DNA of 36,896 bases from JAAEQG01 sp023133475 (GTDB lineage: Bacteria; Planctomycetota; Phycisphaerae; UBA1845), in contig DAOVLE010000019.1 of assembly GCA_030631415.1 (NCBI GenBank), positions 1 to 36,896 of the forward strand, given 5' to 3'. The notes beneath the pieces were generated by a model. It was not told where the DNA came from and made no database searches. It saw only the letters and a list, made by a program, of their open reading frames with translations. The translations under genes and the position numbers were made by a program. Positions 16,176 through 23,745 of the stretch are shown here, piece by piece; position 1 is the first letter of the stretch; every line of letters begins with the position of its first letter.

Positions 16176-16224
16176 CGACGCGGCGGTTCCCAAAAAAGCC
16201 CGAAAAAACTGAAAAACCGCGTCG
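16176..16224. promoter_or_regulatory. Inverted repeat with A-tracts between kinase and secreted protein genes
   Basis: CGACGCGG (16176-16183) is matched by CCGCGTCG (16217-16224). The 33-base loop contains two phased A-runs (CAAAAAAG and GAAAAAACTGAAAAA). GTCGTCCCGCGTCGTTG follows. It starts 31 bases after the kinase stop and about 150 bases before the next start, so it may be a terminator for the kinase or an upstream promoter element for the secreted protein. AGGAGG at 16363-16368 is the ribosome binding site of the next gene. Confidence 0.4.
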
Positions 16225-16375
16225 TCCCGCGTCGTTGTCAACGTTTCCATACTTGGCATCCCATGTTCCCGGTCGCTCGAGACAGCGCCGAGGTCGCGGA
16301 GATGGCCCGTCGGCCAAAGTGGGCGGTGCCCAGCTTACGCCGTTTCGCCAGAAACTTTGCATAGGAGGTTCGAGC

Positions 16376-19300
16376 ATGTTGAACAGCAACAAAAACAAAA
16401 AACGGTTGGGGATGATGGCGGCTCTTGCCGGGGGTTTGCTCGTGGCGGCCCCGGTCTGGGCCAATTGGTCGGAGGAAGCCAAGCTGACCGCCTCGAACGG
16501 CGTCCAAGGGCACTTGTTCGCCTTCTCCATATCGATCAGCGGAGACTGCGCGATCGCCGGCGCCCCGGACAAAGGCCCCGGCTCGGCCTACATCTACGTC
16601 AACAACAACGGAACGTGGGTCGAGGTGGTGGAATTGGCCGGTTCCCTGGCCACGGCGGCCGGTGATTCCTTTGGCTGGTCCGTTTCGATCGACGGAGACT
16701 ACGCCGTCGTGGGAGCCGATGGTGAAAACGGCTCCGGCGCGGCCTACGTGTTCGCCAACAGCAACGGAAGCTGGACTGAGGTGGCCCGGCTCACAGGATC
16801 GGACACGGTCGCTGAGGATGACTTCGGCTGGTCGGTGGCGATTCGCGGGGAGTACGTGGTCGTGGGCGCCATAGGCGATGACGACCTGGGCGGCATGTCC
16901 GGCTCGGTGTACGTCTACAAGCGGCCGCCCACCGGATGGGTGAGCACCAACCAGGAGAAGGACAAGCTGACCGCCTCGGACGCCCAGTCCGCCGACATGC
17001 TCGGCTATTCGGTGTCCATCGACGGCGACACCATCATCGCGGGGGCGCCCGGCGACGACGACAACTGCCCAACCCTACACCCGAACTGCTACAACGGCTC
17101 CGCCTATATCTTCGAGCGCGACGGCGGCGCGGAAACCTGGTCGCAAGTCTCCAAGCTTACCCCGGCAAACGCCACCACCAACGGAGGCGGATTCGGGGAG
17201 TCGGTCTCGATCAGCGGGGAGGTTGCCATCGTCGGGAGGAAGTACGATAGCCACGATTGCCCTCCACCGCCTGACGATAACTGCTACACGGGAGCGGCGT
17301 ACATCTTCGTCAAGCCACCCGGCGGTTGGGGACCGACCAACCAGGAGACCGCCAAGCTTACCGCATCGGACTTCGCCGCTGACAACCAGTTCGGCGGGGC
17401 CGTCGCCATCAGCGGCGACTATGCCATCGTGGGCGCGATGTTCCGCAACGATCGCGGCGCCGCCTACGTCTACGAGAAACCCGCGGGCGGCTGGGTGACC
17501 ACCAATCAGGAGACAAACCGGCTGACGTCCTCAGACCTGGCGCTCAACGACTGGTTCGGCCACGCCGTTGCGCTCGACGAGGACTATGCCCTGGTGGGCG
17601 CCTACGCCGACGAGACTGACACCGGCGCGGCCTACGTGTTCCGCCGCCGCACCACGAAGTGGGTGCAGTACCCCGATCTGACCACAAACGCCGGCACCGT
17701 CATGTCCGACGCGTCGGTCTATAAGTACCTCGTGGCCGACGATTTCCAGTGCACGCTGACCGGTCCGATCACGGACATTCGGGTTTGGGGGGCGTGGCAA
17801 AACGATTTCCTGCCGGATGGGCAGCTCTACCCGAATGGCGACGCCGGCGCCGCCGAGATTACCCTTAGCATCCACGACGACATCGCCAGTAACGGCTCTT
17901 TCAGCAAACCCGGAAACGTGCTGTGGTTCCGCACCTTCTACCCGGGCGAGTACAGCGTTCAGCTCTGGCAGGAAGCGGTCAACGGATGGTGGCTCGAGCC
18001 TGGCTCCCAGTGCACAGCTTCATCGTCCGCGGCCTACTGGCAGTACACGTTCCCCATCGATCCGCTCGACGCGTTCCCTCAGCGAGGCACGGCGGTCGCC
18101 CCGGTTGTCTACTGGCTCGATGTCCAGGCCGACCCCTCTCCGCCGGGCGGGGCGGGGCAAGGTGCGCATTTCTGGTGGGCGGTTTCCGACGACCACTGGA
18201 ACGATGACGCCGTCTGGGCGAAGCCCGCCCACGACCCCTTCTCAGGTCCATGGTACGATATGACCACCTTCCCATCGTGCCCGGTGGACCCGGTCGGCAT
18301 GGCGTTCGGGGTTAGCGGGCAGGAGCACCCCTACAAGTGGATTCAGTATCCCGACCTCACCTCGAACGGCATCGACGTGAACGCCTCCTCCAACGGAGAG
18401 GCCGGCTACGCGTTTGTCCTGGCCGACGACTTCGAGTGCAAGACAAACGGCTTGATCACGGGAATCGATATCTGGGGTTCGTGGAACGATGATGTTCTGC
18501 CTGGCGCCGACGCCGGCAACGTCTCGTTCACGCTGAGCGTCCACGAGGACGACTCCGGCCAGCCGGGCAGCGTGCTCTGGTACCAAACCTTCGAGCCCGA
18601 GGACTTCGGCACGAACGGGACCTGCACGGCCAGAGCTTGGGTAGAGGGAATCGAGGAGGGATGGCTCGACTCTGACAACCCCGGCGGCTACACTTTTCCT
18701 GCGGACACGGTCTGCTGGAGGTACCGCTTCTCCATCGATCCGGAAGATGCCTTCCACCAGCAAGGCACGCCGGCCGAGTCGGTGGTGTACTGGCTCGATG
18801 TGCAAGCCGTGCCCGCGAATTCCAATGCTTTTTTCGGCTGGAAGACCTCCGTCGATCACTGGAATGACGAAGCCGTCTGGGGCGACGGGCAGGAACCCTA
18901 TACCGGTCCCTGGAATGCGTTGACCTACCCGCCCGCTCATTCACTGGCGGGGCAGTCGATTGACCTGGCCTTCGCACTGACTTCCCCCACCCCGGACTGC
19001 AACATCAACGGCATTGCAGACGATCTCGACATCAGCGGGGCCACGAGTGCGGACTGCAACACCAACGGGGTTCCGGACGAGTGCGACATCGCCAGCGGTG
19101 TCAGCACGGACTCCAACACCAACGGTATTCCGGACGAATGCGAAGAAGTCACCTGCACCAACGGGCTTCGGGACGGGGGCGAGGAGCGTATCGACTGTGG
19201 CGGCCCTTGCCCGCCGTGTGAGTGCACCTCCGATCTGGAGTGCGACAACGACGAAGTGTGCGATGGGACAGAGACCTGCGACGCCTACGGTAACTGCCAG

Positions 19301-20896
19301 GCTGGCACCATCGAGCCGTCGGGCACGCCCTGCCCGGACGACGGCAACGAGTGCACGGACGACGAGTGCGACGGGGCGGGCAACTGTACGCACCCGAACA
19401 ACTCGGCCCCGTGTGATGACGGTGAGTATTGCAATGGTGCGGACACGTGTTCGGGCGGCAGTTGCTCGCAGCACGCCGGCGACCCGTGCGTCGGCGGCGG
19501 GGAGTGCAACGAGACCTGCAACGAGGGCGCCGAGAACTGCTATGACCCGTCAGGCACGTCCTGCGGCGATCCGACCGGCGATGACTGCACCGACCCGGAC
19601 ACCTGCGACGGTGCGGGCACCTGCCAGGCGAACCATGCTTCGAGTGGCACTCCGTGTCCGGACGCGCTGTACTGCAACGGGGCGGAGACTTGCGACGGCT
19701 CCGGCATCTGTCAGTCTGCCAGCTACCCCTGCACAGTTAGCGAGTGGTGCGACGAGAGCACCGAAGGATGCGTGGGTCACGGTAACGGCGACTTCGAGCC
19801 GGACAGCGACGTGGATCTGGCCGACTTCGCCGAGTTCCAGATGTGCTTCGATCAGGAGATCGTGGCGGGGTCGCCATGCGAACCGGCCAACCTGATCGGC
19901 TCGAACGGCATCATCGACCTGGACGACTACGCCCTGCTCCACCAAGGATTCACAGGTCCGGAGTCGTTCCCTCCTTCCGGGATGGTGCTGGTCCCCGGCG
20001 GGGAGTTCGAGATGGGCTGCCACGAAGGACCGATTGTGAGCTGCTTTGCCGACGACTGGTTGCCCCCGCACAACGTCTCTGTGGATTCGTTCTACATGGA
20101 CGTCTACGAGGTGACCAATCAGCAGTACTGCGCCTACCTCAACTCGGCCTACGGGCAGGGGGCAATCGAGGTAGGCACCAACGGCGTGGTATACAAGGCC
20201 GGCGACACTGAGCCGTATTGCAATACGTATTCCGCGGACCTCGCAAGCCGGATCCACTGGGACGGCAACACCTTCACCATCACCTCGGACAAGGAAGACC
20301 ACCCGATGGTGCACGTGAGTTGGTACGGGGTGGCCGCCTACGCCAACTGGCGAAGCCAACAGCATGGACGAACGCCTTGCTACGACCTGTCCGCCTGGAC
20401 GTGCGACTTCGATGCCAACGGGTATCGCTTGCCTACCGAGGCGGAATGGGAATACGCCGCCCGTGGGGGCCATCACAATCCGTACTACACGTACCCCTGG
20501 GGCAACTACACCGACGGCTCAAAGGCGAACTACTGGGTGTCCTACGACCCGTACGAGACCGGTGATTATCCCTATACGACGCCGGTGGGCTACTACGACG
20601 GCGGGCAGGAGCCGGCGGGGGTGGACATGGCCAACGGGTACGGGTTGTACGACATGGCCGGCAACGTGTGGGAATGGTGCTACGACTGGCACGATGAGAA
20701 TTACTACGCCGACAGCCCGTGCGACAATCCGCAGGGCCCCGCGAGTGGCACGTTGCGTGTAATGCGTGGCGGCTCGTGGGGCAGCGGCCACGCCTACCGC
20801 TGGTCTTGTGCGCATCGCCTTGAGCACCTGCCCGACAAGCGCGGGCGCAGCACGGGCTTCCGTGTTGTTGCGGGGACATATTACCGGGAGCGTTAA
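16376..20896 (+). CDS. Large secreted mosaic protein: FG-GAP-like repeats, paired modules, Cys-rich repeats, SUMF1 domain
   Basis: ATG 16376 follows AGGAGG and opens a signal peptide (MMAALAGGLLVAAPVWA), giving 1,506 residues. About 29-420: FG-GAP/integrin-like blades, each with FGxSVxIxGDYAxVGA and GAAYVF. About 428-653 and 654-870: two copies of one module, marked by WVQYPDLTTN / WIQYPDLTSN, VADDFQC / LADDFEC and SVVYWLDVQA. About 873-1131: CNTNGVPDECD-type and other Cys-rich repeats. About 1135-1198: a dockerin-like acidic segment (DSDVDLADFAEFQMCFD). About 1201-1500: a formylglycine-generating-enzyme-like (SUMF1) domain, with MVLVPGGEFEMG, RLPTEAEWEYAARGG, MAGNVWEWCYDW and RVMRGGSWG. The cysteine pair used for catalysis is absent. 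It is probably an exported binding or envelope protein. Lying just downstream of the sigma/kinase pair, it is a candidate target. Confidence 0.85.
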   Translation: MLNSNKNKKRLGMMAALAGGLLVAAPVWANWSEEAKLTASNGVQGHLFAFSISISGDCAIAGAPDKGPGSAYIYVNNNGTWVEVVELAGSLATAAGDSFGWSVSIDGDYAVVGADGENGSGAAYVFANSNGSWTEVARLTGSDTVAEDDFGWSVAIRGEYVVVGAIGDDDLGGMSGSVYVYKRPPTGWVSTNQEKDKLTASDAQSADMLGYSVSIDGDTIIAGAPGDDDNCPTLHPNCYNGSAYIFERDGGAETWSQVSKLTPANATTNGGGFGESVSISGEVAIVGRKYDSHDCPPPPDDNCYTGAAYIFVKPPGGWGPTNQETAKLTASDFAADNQFGGAVAISGDYAIVGAMFRNDRGAAYVYEKPAGGWVTTNQETNRLTSSDLALNDWFGHAVALDEDYALVGAYADETDTGAAYVFRRRTTKWVQYPDLTTNAGTVMSDASVYKYLVADDFQCTLTGPITDIRVWGAWQNDFLPDGQLYPNGDAGAAEITLSIHDDIASNGSFSKPGNVLWFRTFYPGEYSVQLWQEAVNGWWLEPGSQCTASSSAAYWQYTFPIDPLDAFPQRGTAVAPVVYWLDVQADPSPPGGAGQGAHFWWAVSDDHWNDDAVWAKPAHDPFSGPWYDMTTFPSCPVDPVGMAFGVSGQEHPYKWIQYPDLTSNGIDVNASSNGEAGYAFVLADDFECKTNGLITGIDIWGSWNDDVLPGADAGNVSFTLSVHEDDSGQPGSVLWYQTFEPEDFGTNGTCTARAWVEGIEEGWLDSDNPGGYTFPADTVCWRYRFSIDPEDAFHQQGTPAESVVYWLDVQAVPANSNAFFGWKTSVDHWNDEAVWGDGQEPYTGPWNALTYPPAHSLAGQSIDLAFALTSPTPDCNINGIADDLDISGATSADCNTNGVPDECDIASGVSTDSNTNGIPDECEEVTCTNGLRDGGEERIDCGGPCPPCECTSDLECDNDEVCDGTETCDAYGNCQAGTIEPSGTPCPDDGNECTDDECDGAGNCTHPNNSAPCDDGEYCNGADTCSGGSCSQHAGDPCVGGGECNETCNEGAENCYDPSGTSCGDPTGDDCTDPDTCDGAGTCQANHASSGTPCPDALYCNGAETCDGSGICQSASYPCTVSEWCDESTEGCVGHGNGDFEPDSDVDLADFAEFQMCFDQEIVAGSPCEPANLIGSNGIIDLDDYALLHQGFTGPESFPPSGMVLVPGGEFEMGCHEGPIVSCFADDWLPPHNVSVDSFYMDVYEVTNQQYCAYLNSAYGQGAIEVGTNGVVYKAGDTEPYCNTYSADLASRIHWDGNTFTITSDKEDHPMVHVSWYGVAAYANWRSQQHGRTPCYDLSAWTCDFDANGYRLPTEAEWEYAARGGHHNPYYTYPWGNYTDGSKANYWVSYDPYETGDYPYTTPVGYYDGGQEPAGVDMANGYGLYDMAGNVWEWCYDWHDENYYADSPCDNPQGPASGTLRVMRGGSWGSGHAYRWSCAHRLEHLPDKRGRSTGFRVVAGTYYRER

Positions 20897-20909
20897 ACAT
20901 TGAGCATCT

Positions 20910-21047
20910 TCACCCTGCGGCGTAGCGGACGGGGTCGGCCTCGAAGTGACTCTTGAGGATTAAGAACCGGGAGTTGTTGACAATGCGGTGCAGGTTGCGG
21001 CGACGTTGCCCGTCGTCCCAGCCGATGAACAGGTCGCGCGGGGCACC
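20910..21047 (-). pseudogene. DUF4338 (DruA-like) fragment
   Basis: About 45 codons in one minus frame read PRDLFIGWDDGQRRRNLHRI then VNNSRFLIL, ending in a TGA at 20910-20912. The phrase LFIGWDDxQRRRNLHxIVNNSRFLIL is characteristic of DUF4338, the family of the Druantia protein DruA and related element-borne proteins. After FLIL the sequence (KSHFEADPVRYAAG) no longer follows the family pattern. The upstream frame is IS66 transposase, so this is a chimeric, dead fragment. Confidence 0.55.
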
Positions 21048-21405
21048 TGGGCTGAGCGTGTGGGTTCCAGAAGAAAGGCCACCGTCTCGTCAGTAATGAC
21101 CACCCACAACCACCATCGGTAGCCGTCTTTGCCCTCTACTTCTTCAAAGACCAACCAGCGCGTCTCATCCATCTTCCAGTGGTTGGCGGTGCGGCTACGC
21201 TCCAGAATCCGGGCATAGTCCGGCAATCACACGTAGGCACGTAACGGGTCCGCTTATGAATACGGCGGAACAGGGTAACTTCCCACTCGATCTGCTCGGA
21301 CTTTCGGCCGAAGACCTGTCCCTCGAGCCAAGCGATTCTCGCCAGGGCTTCCTCGAGCTTGTGAGTCAACTCGGCGATCTGAGCCTGTTGACGGCGTACG
21401 ACCTG
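21048..21405 (-). pseudogene. IS66-family transposase remnant
   Basis: The N-terminal part reads QQAQIAELTHKLEEALARI then WLEGQVFGRKSEQIEW, the coiled-coil/helix start of IS66 TnpC. An abrupt join to FRRIHKRTRYVPTCDC (zinc-binding region) follows. After a frameshift near 21225 it continues with NHWKMDETRWLVFEEVEGKD and YRWWLWVVITDETVAFLLEP; DETRW contains the first catalytic Asp. The long middle between zinc finger and DDE core and the whole C-terminal half are missing. At the 5' end it abuts a HepT fragment on the opposite strand. No terminal repeats were seen. Confidence 0.75.
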
Positions 21406-21510
21406 CTGATCCACCGCTACTTCGGCGTGAAGCTCGAAACCGTCTGGGAGGTGATCGAACGTGATATCCCGGACCTCCGCGCTGCCATCGACGAAATGCT
21501 CGAACAATAG
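21400..21510 (+). pseudogene. HepT (DUF86) C-terminal remnant
   Basis: 36 codons, DLLIHRYFGVKLETVWEVIE then RDIPDLRAAIDEMLEQ, match the last third of HepT-type HEPN toxins, including the His of the RxxxxH RNase motif. The Arg that should precede it falls at the junction and is replaced. Upstream the frame is antisense to the IS66 remnant, so the toxin was cut there. Confidence 0.6.
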
Positions 21511-21526
21511 CGAACCGCGGGCGACT

Positions 21527-21612
21527 GTGTGGCATGCCCACGCTCGTCGTGGGCATGGAGAATGTGTCGAGGGAGAGCATGGCCACGCAAGCGTGGACCA
21601 TGCCACCCGCCA
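21527..21612. repeat. 86-bp palindromic element, copy 1
   Basis: It begins GTGTGGCATGCCCACGCTCG and ends ACCATGCCACCCGCCA. The ends are imperfect inverted repeats (TGGCATG.../...CATGCCA). Two internal hairpins are visible: CCCACG/CGTGGG and CCACGC-AA-GCGTGG. A second 86-bp copy lies at 22599-22684 and a half copy at 28600-28634 in reverse orientation. This is a non-autonomous MITE/REP-like element. The rest of 21511-21722 holds no gene. Confidence 0.75.
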
Positions 21613-21722
21613 GCTTCGGAGAACCTCGGCCACCCGTCCACTTACCTTCTGGCTTTGGCGCGGGTGGTTTGGTATCATGAATGCACGCTGTTCCGGGAAC
21701 TCAGACTTCGAGGGGCCGAACT

Positions 21723-22013
21723 GTGGTAAGCGATTCGTCACTAATTGAGAAGCGGGCTGCGATTCTCGACATCGCCGCCCGGCACGGGGCACGGAACGTT
21801 CGCGTATTCGGCTCCTTTGCCCGCGGCGACGCCGGGCCGGACAGCGATGTAGACCTTCTGATCGACGCCGGCCCGCAAACCTCACCGTGGTTTCCTGGCG
21901 GCTTGGTGGCAGACCTGGAGGAGCTGTTGGGGCGGCGCGTGGATGTTGTCGAACCGGCGGGCTTGCACCATCTGCTGCGCGACCGCGTTCTGGCGGAGGC
22001 TGTGCCGCTGTGA
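21723..22013 (+). CDS. MNT-type nucleotidyltransferase (MntA-like antitoxin) 1
   Basis: GTG start with GAGGGG seven bases upstream; 96 residues. It has the minimal nucleotidyltransferase core: VFGSFARGDAGPDSDVDLLI, i.e. GSxxRG plus DxD, and ends in a short helical tail (HHLLRDRVLAEAVPL). MntA proteins transfer AMP to the tyrosine of a HepT toxin and silence its RNase. The stop overlaps the GTG of a HepT-like N-terminus (GTGA overlap), the usual operon layout. The gene itself looks intact, but its partner is truncated after 44 codons. Confidence 0.85.
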   Translation: MVSDSSLIEKRAAILDIAARHGARNVRVFGSFARGDAGPDSDVDLLIDAGPQTSPWFPGGLVADLEELLGRRVDVVEPAGLHHLLRDRVLAEAVPL

Positions 22014-22144
22014 AGGACGATCGGGTCTACCTGCTGCATATCCGCGAGTGCATCGGCCACATTCACGCGTTCACCGCCGGTGGTTGGGAGGAGTTCACTG
22101 CCGACACCCACGAGAGCGACAATGGGAGATTGCGTCGTGATTGA
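22010..22144 (+). pseudogene. HepT N-terminal remnant
   Basis: 44 codons starting at a GTG that overlaps the upstream stop. KDDRVYLLHIRECIGHIHAF is the first helix of a DUF86/HepT protein. The sequence ends EEFTADTHESDNGRLRRD, where a normal HepT would continue for another 60-100 residues with the RxxxxH motif. The end overlaps the next nucleotidyltransferase gene, so about two thirds of the toxin has been deleted. Confidence 0.65.
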
Positions 22145-22451
22145 GCCCCCGATCGACGAAATTGTGCGAAAGATCGTGGAGGCGTTCCAGCCTCGGCGGA
22201 TTGTGATGTTCGGCAGCCGGGCTGCGGGAGATGCGCGCGCGGACAGTGACCTGGACCTGATGGTGGAGGTGGAAACCAGCGACCCGCCGGCGCAGCGTGC
22301 GCGAGCGATCGATGCCCTATTCGGCCTACGTCGCTGGGCCATGGACTTGATCGTCTACACGCCCCAGGAGGTCGAGGAGCAGCGGCAATATCGAAACTCA
22401 CTGATCCGGGTCATCGAGTCGGAAGGTAAGGTCTTGTATGAGCAATCCTGA
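22122..22451 (+). CDS. MNT-type nucleotidyltransferase (MntA-like antitoxin) 2
   Basis: 109 residues from ATG 22122; a GTG at 22137 is an alternative that gives a more family-typical start (VIEPPIDEIVRKIVEAF). The core MFGSRAAGDARADSDLDLMV carries GSxxxG and DxD. It is followed by the family's usual tail (RRWAMDLIVYTPQEVEEQRQ). It overlaps the truncated HepT upstream and, by 14 bases, the start of a HEPN fragment downstream. Predicted role: AMP-transferring antitoxin for a HEPN RNase partner. The gene looks intact while both neighbours are broken. Confidence 0.85.
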   Translation: MGDCVVIEPPIDEIVRKIVEAFQPRRIVMFGSRAAGDARADSDLDLMVEVETSDPPAQRARAIDALFGLRRWAMDLIVYTPQEVEEQRQYRNSLIRVIESEGKVLYEQS

Positions 22452-22573
22452 TGATCCCCGGACCTGGGTTGCCAAGGCGGAAAACGACCTGCTCAACATC
22501 CGCAACAACCTCGCGGGAACGTATCTACCAACAGTTGCGGGAGGCCATCGAGGGTGAAGATCAAGACGTCTGA
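22438..22573 (+). pseudogene. HEPN-domain protein remnant
   Basis: From ATG 22438 the frame reads SNPDDPRTWVAKAENDLLNI then RNNLA, the start of a HEPN (PF05168-like) toxin. It then falls out of phase, and a second frame gives ERIYQQLREAIEGEDQDV up to TGA 22571-22573, which looks like the end of the same family. The middle, with the RNase motif, is deleted. It overlaps nucleotidyltransferase 2 upstream, the normal order for the pair. Confidence 0.55.
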
Positions 22574-22790
22574 CTGCGTCGACATCGACGACTTCGCCGT
22601 GTGGCATGCCTCACGCTCGCGTGAGCATGCGGCAACGACGAGGAGACAACATGGCCACGCAAGCGTGGACCATGCCACCCGCCACGCAGCGACGTCGATT
22701 TCCTGGTCGTCTTCAAGAACGACGACTATGGACCGTGGATGGGCAAGCTCACGGATATGGAGGAGGAGCTATCTCGGCTGCTGGGCAGCG
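22554..22790 (+). pseudogene. Nucleotidyltransferase remnant interrupted by a repeat
   Basis: The 5' part reads KIKTSDCVDIDDFAV. After the 86-bp element the 3' part, in another frame, reads SDVDFLVVFKNDDYGPWMGK then LTDMEEELSRLLGSA. Together they resemble one MNT protein from which the central GSxxR segment has been replaced by the repeat. The DxD (DVDF) survives in the second half, but the frames do not match. The 3' end runs into the leader of the next gene. Confidence 0.65.
22599..22684. repeat. 86-bp palindromic element, copy 2
   Basis: It is the same length as copy 1 and shares the first 12 bases (GTGTGGCATGCC) and the last 35 or so (ATGGCCACGCAAGCGTGGAC...). The left hairpin has compensating changes (TCACGCTCGCGTGAG in place of CCACGCTCGTCGTGGG), so its pairing is kept. 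It lies inside a nucleotidyltransferase gene. Confidence 0.75.
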
Positions 22791-22850
22791 CCAAGGTGGT
22801 CTATGCCGAACTCGGGGCAGGAACGAACCCCATGATGGAAGGAGAAAACG

Positions 22851-23267
22851 GTGGGATTAGTATATGCCGAGGTCGAATTGGCCAACCTTCAAGACGAATG
22901 CTTGTGTCGAAGGGGCTACTTGGAAGAAGAGAAGATCAGGCGAATCAAAGTAAACGCGCTGGTTGACCGCGGGGCTTATATGCTCGTGGTGCCGGAACAT
23001 GTTCGCCTTCAGTTGGGGTTGGAAGACGTCACGGAAAGAGAGGCGTTGATCGCAGATGGGACTCTCCACAAGGTGCCTGTGGTCGGGCCGGTGAACGTTC
23101 GCTTTGAAAACCGTCTGGCGACCTGTAATGCCATGGTCCTCGGGACGGATACCGTCCTGTTGGGAGCCCTCCCTCTGGAAGAACTCGACGTGGTCATTGA
23201 ACCACGGAGTCAGACGTTAATCGTGAACCCTGAGAATCCGACCATGCCAAAGATGATCGTCATGTAA
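22851..23267 (+). CDS. Retropepsin-like (clan AA) aspartic protease domain protein
   Basis: 138 residues from GTG 22851, preceded by GAAGGAGA. Visible features are the catalytic-loop region VNALVDRGAYMLVVPE (Asp about residue 39), a psi-like LIADGTLHKVPVVGPVNVRF, and the C-terminal strand set LLGALPLEELDVVIEP and LIVNPENP. These match small single-domain retropepsin-like bacterial proteins, which would work as dimers. The usual D-[ST]-G is D-R-G here, which may reduce or abolish activity. It stands alone between TA remnants and a MITE, with no evident operon partner. Substrate unknown. Confidence 0.7.
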   Translation: MGLVYAEVELANLQDECLCRRGYLEEEKIRRIKVNALVDRGAYMLVVPEHVRLQLGLEDVTEREALIADGTLHKVPVVGPVNVRFENRLATCNAMVLGTDTVLLGALPLEELDVVIEPRSQTLIVNPENPTMPKMIVM

Positions 23268-23272
23268 TGTTC

Positions 23273-23501
23273 GGCGGGTGGCCAAGGCAAATAGTTGGGT
23301 GGCACGGGCAAGGACCGCCCCCGGAAGACGTTCATCTTGCGATGACGCTACCTGGCGGTTCTTGCCCGTGCTGGGCGTTGGAAGCTCTGTGGACGCCGTG
23401 GCCCAGACCCACGGACAAAGCCCGCGGCGAGGCTTTGGTGGTTGTTCCAGGCGTATTGGCGCGGGCCTTGTCCGTGCCACCCGTTGCCCTGGCCACCCGC
23501 C
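23273..23501. mobile_element. 229-bp MITE-like element
   Basis: The left end GGCGGGTGGCCAAGGCAA... and the right end ...TTGCCCTGGCCACCCGCC are inverted repeats of about 43 bases. The inner halves are GGGTGGCACGGGCAAGG and CCTTGTCCGTGCCACCC. The interior encodes nothing recognisable. No clear target duplication flanks it. The terminal GGCGGGTGGC is shared with one end of the 86-bp elements. Confidence 0.65.
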
Positions 23502-23548
23502 GAGGTGATCCAAAGAGCTCCTAACAAGGGGCGGGTCGAGGCTGAGCC

Positions 23549-23570
23549 GCCCACCTCTTGAGAGGTGGGC
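23549..23570. repeat. Perfect palindromic hairpin
   Basis: GCCCACCTCT-TG-AGAGGTGGGC forms a 10-bp stem with a 2-base loop. It lies in 23502-23745, which otherwise holds no gene; a weaker hairpin (CCTGTCCC ... GGGGAACAGG) follows near 23651-23673. It may be a bidirectional terminator or a REP-type sequence. Confidence 0.5.
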
Positions 23571-23745
23571 GACACGATCGAGAGCGCCGAGGACATTCAC
23601 ACGGTAAGAGCGCTCATCGGGCAAAGAATCGTGTCCCCCGGGCGAGGAACCTGTCCCAAAACTGGGGAACAGGCTTGTCAACGGGTTAGCTGGTTGCTAA
23701 ACTGTCATTCATGCCCACGCGGGGTGAAGGCGTGTCGGGTCCGGC

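Noticed and set aside
23217..23681. 154-codon minus-strand frame across the 229-bp element
   Set aside because: Most of it is translated terminal inverted repeat; not a gene.
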